Shown: positions 38,101-50,100 of the stretch, one piece after another
Layout: each line of letters starts with the position of its first letter
How positions within the stretch are numbered: the first letter of the stretch is position 1
From: Symbiodinium natans
Taxonomy: Eukaryota > Sar > Dinophyceae > Suessiales > Symbiodiniaceae
NCBI GenBank assembly: GCA_905221605.1
Contig: CAJNDS010000702.1
Span: forward strand, 585,906-649,905
Reading direction: 5' to 3'
DNA length: 64,000 bases
Notes under the pieces: model-generated
The model's database searches: none
What the model was told of the DNA's origin: nothing
The model's input: only the letters and a program-made list of their open reading frames with translations
Program-made: the position numbers and the translations under genes

Positions 38101-41100
38101 GTTTAGGGTTTAGGGTTCAAGATCCCAAGGTCGAGGAGGCCATCAGCTTCGCGGAGGCGAACCCTCGTGTGGACCTCGGCCGGGAGACCGGCACCAAGGT
38201 GCAGGCGACCGCTTCGGCCTTTTTGAGGTGTGCAGGGTTCATGGCTTCCTTCGGCATTCGGACCCCCTAGCGTCCCCAAACCCGAAACCCTAAACCCTCA
38301 GCCCTAAGCCCTACGTCCTTGAAATCTTCTGAGTGGATGTTTGCCCTTGAGACATTTCCTTGAAAACCGGAAGCCTGAGCTCCTGGCGCGCTTTCGCGGC
38401 CTCTGGCAATGCCATTGAGGGTTTTAACGCTTTAAGGCATAGGGGTGTGGGGTCTTAGGAACCCTGAACCCAAACGTGGCAGTGCAGGCAGTTTGGGATT
38501 GAATGGTTTGAGCTCTTCAGGCCGCCTGCAAAATTTTGCATTGCAGCTTCAGCAGGTTCAGACCATCAGCAGCATGGGCGAGGTCCTGAAGAGCGATGCT
38601 TCTCCAAACTCAGTCCGCACCTGCCCGCATTGTGTGAGATGCTGTGGACGCGCGCTTAACTCAGGGATATGTGGGCCGGACAACCGTGAGCCCTTAGTAC
38701 CACCCCTAAGCCCTAAGCCCCAACCTGTTGGTTACTCAATGGTACTGTGCTAAGCAGGGCTGGCCCTTCAACCTTTTTTTAGGCGCAAGAGGGCGCGACC
38801 CTAAAATCCCTAAAGACTCTGAACCCCCTTTAAAACCTTATCTCCCCCTAAGCCCTAAGTCCCCAAATCCCCTAAGATCCCCGAAGAATCCCCGAAGATC
38901 CCCTAAAATCCCCCCAAATCCTCTAAAATCGCTTAAAAAATCCCTTGGGCCCCCAAAGCCAAGGACTTCTGGGAGCTCCTCAAGTTGGTCAACAGCGGCA
39001 GGGAGACGAAGGAGGACCTCTCAGCCGTTTCTCTGGAAACCAAAGCAAAGTAAGCCCCAAAACCCTAGACCCTAGACCCTAAACCCTAAACCTAAACCCT
39101 AACCCTAAACCCTAAACCCCAAGCCCTAAGCCCCCAGCCCTAAACCCCACCCCTTCCCGCCCCAGTGTGTCGGACTCTAGAGCACCCACGCCTGGGTGGT
39201 GGAATGGACTTTTTGATGCCTTCTGGCGCCTTCTCACCCTAAACCCTAAACCCTAAACCCTAAACCCTAAACCCTAAACCCTAAACCCTAAACCCTAACC
39301 CTAAACCCTAAACCCTAAGCCCTAAACCCTAAACCCTAAACCCTAAACCCTAAGCCCTAAACCCCTGCGCCTCCAGGAGCCCTTCTTCCAAGCCCCGCCC
39401 CCAAACTCTAAGTGTTAGGGTTTAGGGATTAAGAACTTGGGGTTAGGGTTTAGGGTTTAGGGTTTAGGGTTTAGGGTTTAGGGTTTAGGTTATAGGGTCC
39501 TACACCCTACAAGTGAGGGGCTGTAGGGTGAAAGCAAAGGTCTGACTTTTGTTTCCAGCTCCTTTCCCTACCCTGAGACTGAACAGCTAGGGTTTAGGGT
39601 TTAGGGTTTAGGGTTTAGGGTTTAGGGTTTAGGGTTTAGGGTTTACGGTTTAGGATTTAGGGTTTAGGGTTTTCAGGGCGTAAGGGTTTAAGGGATTAGG
39701 CGTCTCGGGGTGTAGGATTTAGGGGTTTTACGGGTGGGTTTAGGGTTTAAGCGTCGAGGCCGCTAGAGTCCGAATATGCGGACTTGCCAGGACGCAGAGG
39801 ACAAGGAGGACAAGGAGGACGAGACCACCCAGGCAGTCAACGACTTGATCAAAGTGCTGCCAGACGGAGATTCGGGGCCGTAGAAACCGAATTGTAGTAA
39901 GCCTAAACCCTAAACCCTAAACCCTAAACCCGAAGCCCTAAGCCCTCAACCCTAAACCCTAAACGAGGCAGGGTTTCTGAGTGGGCAACCTTCAGCATGT
40001 CGACCCAAAAGGCGCTCAAAGCCTCCAACTCGGTTGCTTGGGATCCCGAGCCCAAAGCCCCATACTTGAAGGGTTTAGGGTTTAGGGTTTAGGGGTTAAG
40101 CGTTTAGGGTTGAGGGTTTAGGGCTTCCCAGAGCTAAGGGACCTTTCTCTGAGAGATTCGGGCGGATTTCCCAACGTTGAGTATTTGGGGTGTCCTCCGG
40201 TTGGGCATTTTGGGGGTCCAGGTACGGATATACTTGCGCAGCCTGGGCAGCCGCTAACTTCTAAGCCCTAAGCCCTAAAACCTAAAACCAAAACCCTAAA
40301 ACCTGAAACCTAAAACCCTAAACCTTCAACCCTAAGCCCTAAACCCTGAACGAAGCCTAGACTGCCTAAGCTGAGACCCTAAAGCTTCGCCAGCACAAGG
40401 CCCGAACTCGAAGAGCTGCTGACGCACGAGATCGCCGCAAGGCCCTGGGAAGAGCAGCTAAGGTTTCGGGTTTAAGGCTTTGGGGTTTAGGGCTTGGGTT
40501 TAGGGTTTAGGGTTTTGGGTTGAGGGTTTAGGGTTTAGGTTTGCGGGGTTTAGGGGTTTAAGGGTTTAAGGGGTTCAGGGTTGAGGGAACTCTCCGAAGG
40601 TCTGTCGATCTACTCCCCGACCCTAAACCCTACGTCCGAGACTCTCCGCCCTAAAGGGGTTTAGGGTTTAGAGTGTAGGGTTTAGGGTTTGGGATTTAGG
40701 GGAACCTCCAAACCCCATCTTGTTCGCCCTCAACCCGAACCCCGGCTTGAGAATTAGTACTTGTTCTGCAGTTGAGTCTCCAAGTGGATGCTTTGCAATT
40801 ACTACTAATACCAAGTATAACGACCATGCATTTTGGATGATTTCGATAAGCATACGAATTGTAGTTCTGACTGCATTTCGCTATTTCATGATCTTGATGG
40901 TGCAGTGTGTACAGTGAGTGACGGAGGTGAGACCGTCCGAGTGACAGTTTGCCTAAACCCGAAGCCCAAGACACGTCCAAACCTCTCTGAAGCCTCTGAC
41001 CCCGGTTGCGGGGGGAGGCTGAAGTGGGCGGCGGCAGCTTGCGACGCCGGCGAGGCAAAGCCGAAGGTTGATTTCGTCCTCTTCACGTGCGCCTACTCCA

Positions 41101-44100
41101 CCCTTTGTCAGTTGAGGAACTCCCCTTGCTTGGCGTTCATTGACTCAACTACGCCTCTCCTGAACGGTCAGGGTATCCTATTAGAAGACCTAATATTTGA
41201 GAGTCTCTGTGTTTTGGGATGACTGCAGCCCCCACGTGGGCCCCTCAGTCTATCAGTCATTGCCCTTCGCTTCTTGAATAAATGCTGTGTTTTGGCTTTT
41301 TGAGTTTGAAGTTTGGGCCCTTTCGGATTGTGAATGGCGCCGTTTCCGTTTCAGTCCCTCTTCAAGACCTCTGCTGCATGATGGTCTCAAAGCCTACACA
41401 TCCCAAGCACCAGGACTCCGTCACTGACAAGCTGACGACTTCGGATGCAGTCAGGCACGCGCCTATCCTCTCGTAGCGGGAAGCTCGGAGATGGTTTTTA
41501 TCAAGCGGCTTTCTTCTACAATGCACAGAATATCCCCACTCAGAAATCTTGCATTCAGAAATCTTGCAAGAGACAGCACACGCGCCCGGCAGGTATGCCC
41601 TGTTCGTGCTGGCCGGCCTGATCTCCATCTCGAAGAAAAGCGCCAGCGAGGAGGAGTCTGATGCTGAAGAGAGGCAACTCGGCCTAAATGGCCCAAGGGC
41701 CCCGGACATGCCTCAGTTTTCAGACCCAAGTCCTCAAATCCTGGGTTCTTGAGGCCTTACGCGCTAAACTTTTTCGACCCCGAACCCTCAATGTTACGCT
41801 CTATCCCGCAACTTACAGGGCGAAGTATGAAGCATCAGAGTTTTGCAAAAAACCATGCTTTGTTCAGAGGCCAGCTGCGGCAGCGAGCCTGGCTACCACA
41901 GCATTGGACACCTGTTCAGACGACTTGGCGAAGGCTGGGTTCCGGTCCTCTGGCTTAGCGTCCCTAAATTTAAGGTTTGTAGGGTTTGGAACTCGAGTTT
42001 AGGGCTTGCAACCCCAACCCTAAACCCCAAAACCTGAAACCCGAAGCCCTAAACAGGTGGCCGCCTGGTACTGCAAAGAGCTGCAGCTCCCGGAAGCCTG
42101 GAATCTGATTGGCCTGCTGCGAGAAGGCCGTGCCCTTGGAGCTCCAGGGTATTCGGGTCTTGAGGTTTAGGGTCCAGGATCTGGGAATTCGAACCTCGGA
42201 GCAGGGCTACGACGAGGGCCACAGGGCCAGCGACAGGTTGGATCCTATGGTTTAGGGTGGGCTTGCATAAAGAACTTGCCGGAACCCTAGACTAGACCTT
42301 CCTCAGCCCTAAACCCTAAACACCCTGAGCCCTGAGCCCTGAACTTTCAGAGTGTCCTGACAGGTGTAAGCCCCGCCGTGGCCAAGCACCCCAAACCCCG
42401 GCCTGAAAGGCCGAGCTACCCACATCAAGAGAGCAGTATACTGAGGCATTATATCGTATTGACTTATAATATTGCTTCTTGTATACTATGCTTGTATGTG
42501 AATACGTGAACAAAATACATAAACAGATAAGTAAATACATAAAATGAGAATATATATATATATGTATACACATATATGTGCACACATATGTCTATAGTGA
42601 ATACTACATACACCGAATGTTAAATATTGTGTCAGTATGTTGTGTATACTGTATGTGGTTTTCTTGTATAACGTATATTGCATCTTGTATATGATATATC
42701 GAACAGTTTAACCCCCCCCCAACAAAAACAAGGAACTACGGGCCTTCTTTCTTGGGTACCCTAAACCCTAAACCCTAAACCCTAAACCCTAAACCCTAAA
42801 CCCTAAACCCTAAACCCTAAACCCTAAACCCTAAACCCTAAACCCTAAACCCTAAACCCTAAACCCTAAACCCTAAACCATCAACCCTAAACCCTAAACC
42901 CTAAACCCTAAACCCTAAACCCTAAACCCTAAACCCTAAACCCTAAACCCTAAACCCTAAACCCTAAACCCTAAACCCTAAACCCTAAACACCCCTAAAC
43001 CCTAAACCCTAACCCCTAAACCCTAAACCCTAAACCCTAAACCCTAAACCCTAAACCCTAAACCCTAAACCCTAAACCCTAAACCCTAAACCCTAAACCC
43101 TAAACCCTACCCTAAACCCTAAACCCCAAACCCCAAACCCTAAACCCTAAACCCTAAAGCACGGAAACTTGAGGTCTGTCAGGGGGGAGCCTAACGGACA
43201 TCCTCTTCTCGGGCGGGGACCTGGTCATCAAGAGTCTCGTCTTTGGCCCCTGTGCCCTGCCACTCTAAAGCCCTGAGCCCTACTGAGTTTAGGGTTTAGG
43301 TTTAGAGCCCAGAAGCCCTGAAAGCTCAAGTGCCCTTTGCAGGGTCAGGGCTTCGGGTTTAATCGGGGGTTTCGGCATGGAGGGCTGAGAAAAGGGTCAA
43401 GGGCCTTAAGGGGCTTAGGGGTCGAGGGGTTAAGGGTTGTTCTTCTCATGTGCAGATGTCGATGTGAGGGTTCTGTGCTGGTGTAAAGTTCGACAGTGTC
43501 CGGAATGCTCTGCCGCTTTCCTAGAGGCCGGAGCACTCCAGACTCTACAAGGGAATCAAGCCTTCTAAGATGCGTAAAGGTTCGGCTCCTGATTTCTACA
43601 GTGACCCCGCAAAAGCGGTCCATCGCCTGCCCCTGCACCCGCCCCCCCCCCCTCTGCTTGAGGATTAGGGCTTAGAGTCTAGAGCAATGTCATGTCAAGC
43701 TTCAGGGTTTAGGGAACCCTGTACAGGAATGATACACGTGAAGGTCCAGGGCTGCGGGTACGAACAAGGATTAGGGGGTGAAGAAATTATAGCAAGTTTT
43801 TGGCTTACGATGTAGGGCAAACAAAGACAACGATTTATGGTAAAGGAAGGATTACAACGTTTACGGGGGCGAACGAATGATTAGGGTCTAGCCGAAAAAA
43901 CGACCAACTTTTACCTGACAAAGTCCCGGTGGACGGCGCAGGGGGCTCGTGTTCTAAGGGTTCCCGAAGAGAGAGCCCTAAGCTCTAAACCCTAAACCCT
44001 AAACCCTAAAGCCTAAAGCCTAAACCCTAAACCCTAAACCCTAAACCCTAAACCCTGAACCCTGAACCCTGAACCCTAAACCCGCAACCCTGAACCCTAA

Positions 44101-46630
44101 ACCCTAAACCCTAAACACCCCAGCAAGGAAAGAGGTGCCCAACGACCATGTTTGGTTCCAGTGGATCGAAGGCAGGGCAGGGGGGATTGGGACCCCAAGT
44201 GCTAAGCCCCCCCAAACCCTGTGCCCTAAGCCCTTAACCCTAAACCCTAAACCCTAAGCCCTAAGCCCCAAGCCCGAAGCCCTAAGCCTTAAGCCCTAAG
44301 CCCTGAGCCCTAAACCCTGCCTGCCAGATTCCTGAAACCCCAAACCTTCACCGAGCCAAGGCTTCCAGACAGCTTGCAGTCGAGGGTCAAGGTTCGGTTC
44401 CTTGAGGTTTGGGGGGTTTAGGGCTTAGGGTTTAGGGTTTAGGGTTTAGGCCTCCGTTTCAAGGATCCAGGACCTTGAGTTTTTTTTTCTGTTGGGGTAG
44501 TGAGGGGGAGTTGGGTGCTCTTACAGACCCTGTTAAAACGATGGGGGCGGAACCGAAGGCGTGATGATCAGGCTGAGGGCCTGGGATGCGGGTTTAGGGT
44601 TTAGGTTCAGGTTAGGGTTTAGGGTTTAGGGTGGTTCATGACGGTTTCGAGAGGCTGTGTGGGAATACGAGAGACATGGGCAGTTTAAGGTTTGTGTTTC
44701 CTGCCTTGGATGCTTTGCATGGATGAGGGTTTGAACTCCCCGAGCCCTACGCCCTTAAAACCCTACCTCCTCAACCCTAAACCCTACATCCCGAAACCCA
44801 AAACCCTAAATCCTTCCAAGCCCTAAGTCCCTAAGTCCCTAAATCCCTAAGTGCCCGTCAACTCCAAGCTCCCCTGAAAGCAAGTCGCGCGGAGCCCCAG
44901 AAGGCCCCCTCGTCTCCTTTCCCCCAGCCGCAGGCCTCTTCGAGGCGACGTTTCTGCACATCTACACCCGGGATCGGCATGGGGAATCTGTGCCGGATGC
45001 CCTCCAGGTGAAGGATGTGCAGCAGGCCAGGTCCCTTTGGGGGACTTGGGGTTTAGGGTCGTGAGGGGGGGGTTTAGGGGGCTTAGGCATGCATGCCGGT
45101 GGACAGTCCCGAAGCATCCGCTTGAAAGCTGGCTTTTTCAGCCAAACCGGTCCCATCATCTACATCAGCCCGCTTTGGGAAGGTCTTCAACTGCGGCAGC
45201 TGGGGTGAGTATGCGAAACGGCGGCAGGGCGTCCAAGAGGACCCGGTTTGCAGCAGTCGGGCTTTGAGACCCTGAACACCCAAACTTTGCAGCTTCAGGT
45301 TCGGCGGTTCAGATCTGGGTGCTAGAATGCAGGGAGGTGGCACAAGCGGTTGCGAAGCTTGCTCCTTCTCTGGTGCTTGAGGCCCTAAACCCTCAATAAC
45401 CCTAAACCCCAAACCCTCAACCCCTCAACCCCTCAACCCCTGAAACCCTAGACCGCAGGACTCCCGGGTGTAGGGTCCCCAGTTTCCGCAGCGCGCCGTG
45501 GCCAGGACCTCTTCAACAAGGGCTCGGCATGGATGGGGGAGCTGAAGACAGACTCCAAGCAGATTTAGGGTTTAGGGTTTAGGGTTTAGGGTTTAGGGCT
45601 TAGCCTCCAAACAGCAAGCCCCAAGCCCTTTAGCCTCTAGGTGCCCCTTTGGTGCATCGGTTTCGGGTTCGTGGTTTTGTGTTTAGAGACTTCAGGCGGG
45701 AGGCCTGCTCGCATACCACGCCATGCACTCTGGGCTCAGGGCTGCGTAGTGGTATGTGCTTACTCAGAAGCAGCCCGAACCCCAAAACGCTGGGCCCCAG
45801 ACCCCAAACCTTCTCTCACTGAGCTCCTTGCGTACCCCAAATTATCACACCCCAAATAGGTAACCCGAGATCCTAAAGCCCATTTTTTAGAAGCCAATCT
45901 TTAGAAGCCCCCAATTGGCCATTTAAGGACCCATGTACAAAAGGCGAGGCGCCGGACTGGCATGTGGCCGGTGAGAAGTCGGCAGCATGGCCTCAAGACT
46001 GTAGGATATCGGGCTTCGAGGGCGTAAAGGGCCTAGACGGCCCCGGGGGGCCTTCACCCTAGACCGCGCATCACAAACCCTAAGCCCCAGACCCTAAACC
46101 CTAAACCCTAAAGCCTAAACCCTACATCCTAAACCCTAAACCCTAAACCCTAAGCCCAGACCCTAAGCCCCAGACCCTAAACCCTAAACCCGAAACCCTA
46201 AACCCTAAACCCTAAACCCTAAACCTTGAACCCTAAACCCTAAACCCTAAACCCTAAAACCCGTTTTACGTAGAGTGCAGGGGAAGCCGAGGTGGCCAAT
46301 GAGCACTGGCTTTATCATGGCACCTCCTTGGCCGGCGAGGAGGGGATCACAGAAGGACCCGGTGGGTTTAGGGTTTAGGGTTTAGGGTTCAGGGTTTAGG
46401 GTTTAGGGTTTAGGGTTCAGGGTTTAGGGTTCAGGGTTTAGGGCTTAGGGCTTAGGGCTTAGGGTGGGGGCTTACTTCGTTGTGTTTGAGAATGCCCCCA
46501 GCGCCGCCCCTAAACCGCAAGGCCAAAATCCTCGAACCCTAAGCCCAAACTGGTTTTGGGGTTTCTTGGGAGTTGGGCACCTTGTGTCCTCCAAACCCTA
46601 GGCTAAACCCTAAACCCTAAACCCTAAACC

Positions 46631-46664
<34 letters not shown>

Positions 46665-47105
46665 CCTCAACCCTAAACCCTAAACCCTAAACCCTAAACC
46701 CTCAACCCTCAACCCTAAACCCTAAACCCTAAACCCTAATCAGAACTCGCAAGCTGAAAGTCGCGTGGTAGGAGACTTCCGGCTGAATCTGGCAGGGAGC
46801 AATGCTGGGACCCTCTATGGCGGGGCGCTCGGCTTGGGGACCCCCAGCCCTCCACAGGGTTAAGGGTTTAGGCTTTAGGGTTTAAGGCTCAACCCTAGCA
46901 TCTTTAGGTCTTGTAGGGAGTTTAGCAGGTTTAGGGTTGAGGCGCTGGGGGCAGGGGTGTAGGTCGAAATAGGGCTCAAATGGTTTGAGTGAAGGTTTAG
47001 GGCTGTAGGGTTCCAGGTTCAGGGTTCTCCCTAAACCCGAAGTCTCTCCTTCACACTTATGAATATAAATAAATAAGTAAATATATATATATATATGTAT
47101 ATATG

Positions 47106-47151
<46 letters not shown>

Positions 47152-50100
47152 AGAAGGCCTACTGGGCCATGCGCTTTAGCGTTTTGGGGCCCCTGGTCTT
47201 TTCGGTTTCCGGTTCAGGCGCCCAATTGCCTTGGGCTTTTGGGGGGTTTAGGGGCCTGCTGGGCTTCAGGCTTCTTGAATTGGATGTAAGCTGGCTTGAG
47301 GAAGTCTATGTAAAGTGGAATGGTTTCCTAATGTTGTGGGAATGGGTGGGCGCGTGTGTTCCTGTCGCCTGCCGAGCTGCTTGATTAATAAATGCTTTGA
47401 CTTTGAAAATGCGGAACCACAAAGCCTTATAAACCCTACCCCGACCCCTGGGAGGATGATCCCCTAAGGGTTCCGAAGAATGACCCAACAGCATTTTAGG
47501 GTGCTGTACTATTTGGGGGTTCTACTTTTCGGCTCCTCCCAAAATTCTCAGGGTTTCCCCTAAACCCTAACCCTAAACCCTAAGCCCTAAACCCTAAGCC
47601 CTAAACCCTAAACCCTAAACCCTAAACCCTAAACCCTGAACCCTGAACCCTGAACCCTGAACCCTGAACCCTGAACCCTAAACCCGAACCCCTAGGGGGG
47701 GAGGGATGCAGGCTTGGGAAGCCTCAGCTCCCAAAGGCTGAACCTCTAAGCCCGAAGCCTTGAATCTCTACTCCCCCGGCATCTGCAGGGTTTAGGGTTT
47801 GGGTTTAGGGTTTAGGGTTTAGGGGGGCCCAGGGTTTTTTGTTTTGCAAAGGTGTGGCTCGGGCCTGTCCCCTTGCAAAGGTGTGTCCCCTTGCAAAGGC
47901 GTGGCTTGGCTTGGCTCTGCTTGGCCTGGCCTGGCTTGGCTTGGCTTGGCTCGGCCTGGCCTGGCTCGTCTTGGCTTGGCTCGGCTTTGCTCGGCCAGGC
48001 TTTTCTCGGCTCGGCTCGGCTTGGCCTGGCTCGCCTCGGCTTGCCTCGCTCGGCTGAAGTTGGCTTTGCTTGGCACGGCCTTGGCCTGCTTGGCTCGCCT
48101 CGGATTGGCTTGGCTCGACTTTGCTGCGTGTTGAACCCCGCTCTTTCGTGCGAAGCTTTCTTCAAAGAACACCGTGTTGAACCCCGGTTTTCTTGACGTG
48201 CGAAGCTTTCAGAAAACATATTATATGTTTTCTGAAACCCATCATGCGAGCATCGTGTTTGCAAATGGGGGGGGGGGGGGGGGGGCTGCGACCCCCCCAA
48301 CCCCACCGCTTCTTTTTTAAGGCTGCCACCCATTTTCAGCCGTACGGTCTTCTTTCAAACGCAAGATGCGAGCATTGTGTTTGCAAATGGGGGGGCTGCG
48401 CCCCCCCCAACCCCCCCGCTCTTTTTAGACGCACAAAAGCTCTGAAACCCATGCGAGCATCGTGTTTGCAAATGGGGGAGGGGGGTTAAAAGTCGAACCC
48501 ATCATGCGAGCATTGTGTTTGCAAATGGGGGGGGGCTGCGCCCCCCCCCCCCAACCCCCCCGCTTTTTTTAAGGCTGCCACCCTTTTTTGCCGTACAGTC
48601 TTTTTCAAGCACATGATGCGAGCACTGTGTTTGCAAAACCTGTTACAAGTCATACACTCTTTTTCAAACACATGATACGAGCATTGTGTTTGAAAATGGG
48701 GGGGGGGGGCTGCGCCCCCCCCAACCCCCCCGCCCTTTTTAGACGCACAGAGCTTTGAAAGAACATGTTGTCTGAAACCCATCATGCGAGCATCGTGTTT
48801 GCAAATCGGGGGGGGGGGTTTAAACTTGCTGCTATTTACCGTCTTTGCAACCTTTGAAAACGCAGAAATGCTGCTATTTGTACAGTATTTACAGCCTCTG
48901 CAAACTCGGAAATGCTGCTAGTTACAGTATTTGCGATCTCTGGACACGAGCAAATGCTGCTATTTACATTGTTTGCAGCTTCTGACACTGGCAACGCGCA
49001 GATGCTGCTATTTGCAGCACTCAGAAATGCCGCTTATGCTTGCCGAGATGAAGCCCTCAACTGTGCAGCCTCTCCAAACTCAGAAATCCTGCTATTTACC
49101 ATATTTGCAGCCTCTGAAAATTCAAAAAATGCTGCTATTTACGGTATTTGCCCCCTCTGCAAATTCAGAAATGCTGCTAGCAACAGTATTTGCGACCTCT
49201 GGACACGCACAAATGCTGCCTTTACAGTATTTGCAGCCTCTGACAACGCAGAAATGCCGCTATTTACAGTATTTGCAGGCTCTGGCAACGCACAAATGCT
49301 GTTGCTTACAGTATTTGCAGCCTCTGCAAACGCAGAAATCCTGCAATTTACAGTATTCGCAGCCCCGAACTAACAACCAAGGCCGAGCCACACCTTTGCA
49401 AGGAAACATGACCGAGCCACACCTTTGCAAAAAAAAACCCTTCCGCCGGTTTAGGGTTGAGGGTTCAGGGTTCAGGGTTTAGGGTTCAGGGTGGCAGGGT
49501 TTAGGGTTTAGGGTTCAGGGTTTAGGGTGGCATATTTCATTCCCTTCTCTGCCTGCAGGGAATGGTGTCTACCTCGCAGAGGCGCAGCAGTCCGGGTTCC
49601 CATTCCCTGAGACCTCAATCCCAAGCCCGAAACCCCTTCACCCAAAGTAGTTTCGGGGCAGTAGAGACGACTGAGGTAGGAAGGGAAGCGGTTGCCAGGA
49701 GGCTTCACGGAGCATTTGGGGTTTAGAGTTTAGGGTTGCGTTGCGAATCTTCAGTGTGCTAAAGAAGAGTGTTCTGTGTGAGCCTAAACCCTAAACTCTT
49801 GACATCCAGTCACACCGAGCGGGCTCCATGCGCCCCATGCCCTTGAGCCCACATTGTGAATCCAATGTCCGACAACCCGGACTGCCTCAGCAGATTTCTC
49901 GCTCTCAGGCTAGCTAACGTGCTTGACGACCCTAAACCCTACACCCTAAACCCTAAACCCTGAACCCTGAACCCTAAACCCTAAACCCTAAACCCTAAAC
50001 CCTAAACCCTAAACCCTATACCCTAAACCCTAAACCCTAAACCCTAAACCCTATACCCTAAACCCGCAACCCTAAACCCTAAACCCTTTCTCTGCCACCT

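Noticed and set aside
47812-48333. Ala/Lys/Pro/Ser-rich minus frame and Leu/Gly/Trp-rich plus frames
   Set aside because: Both derive from the GGCTTGGCTC low-complexity repeat.
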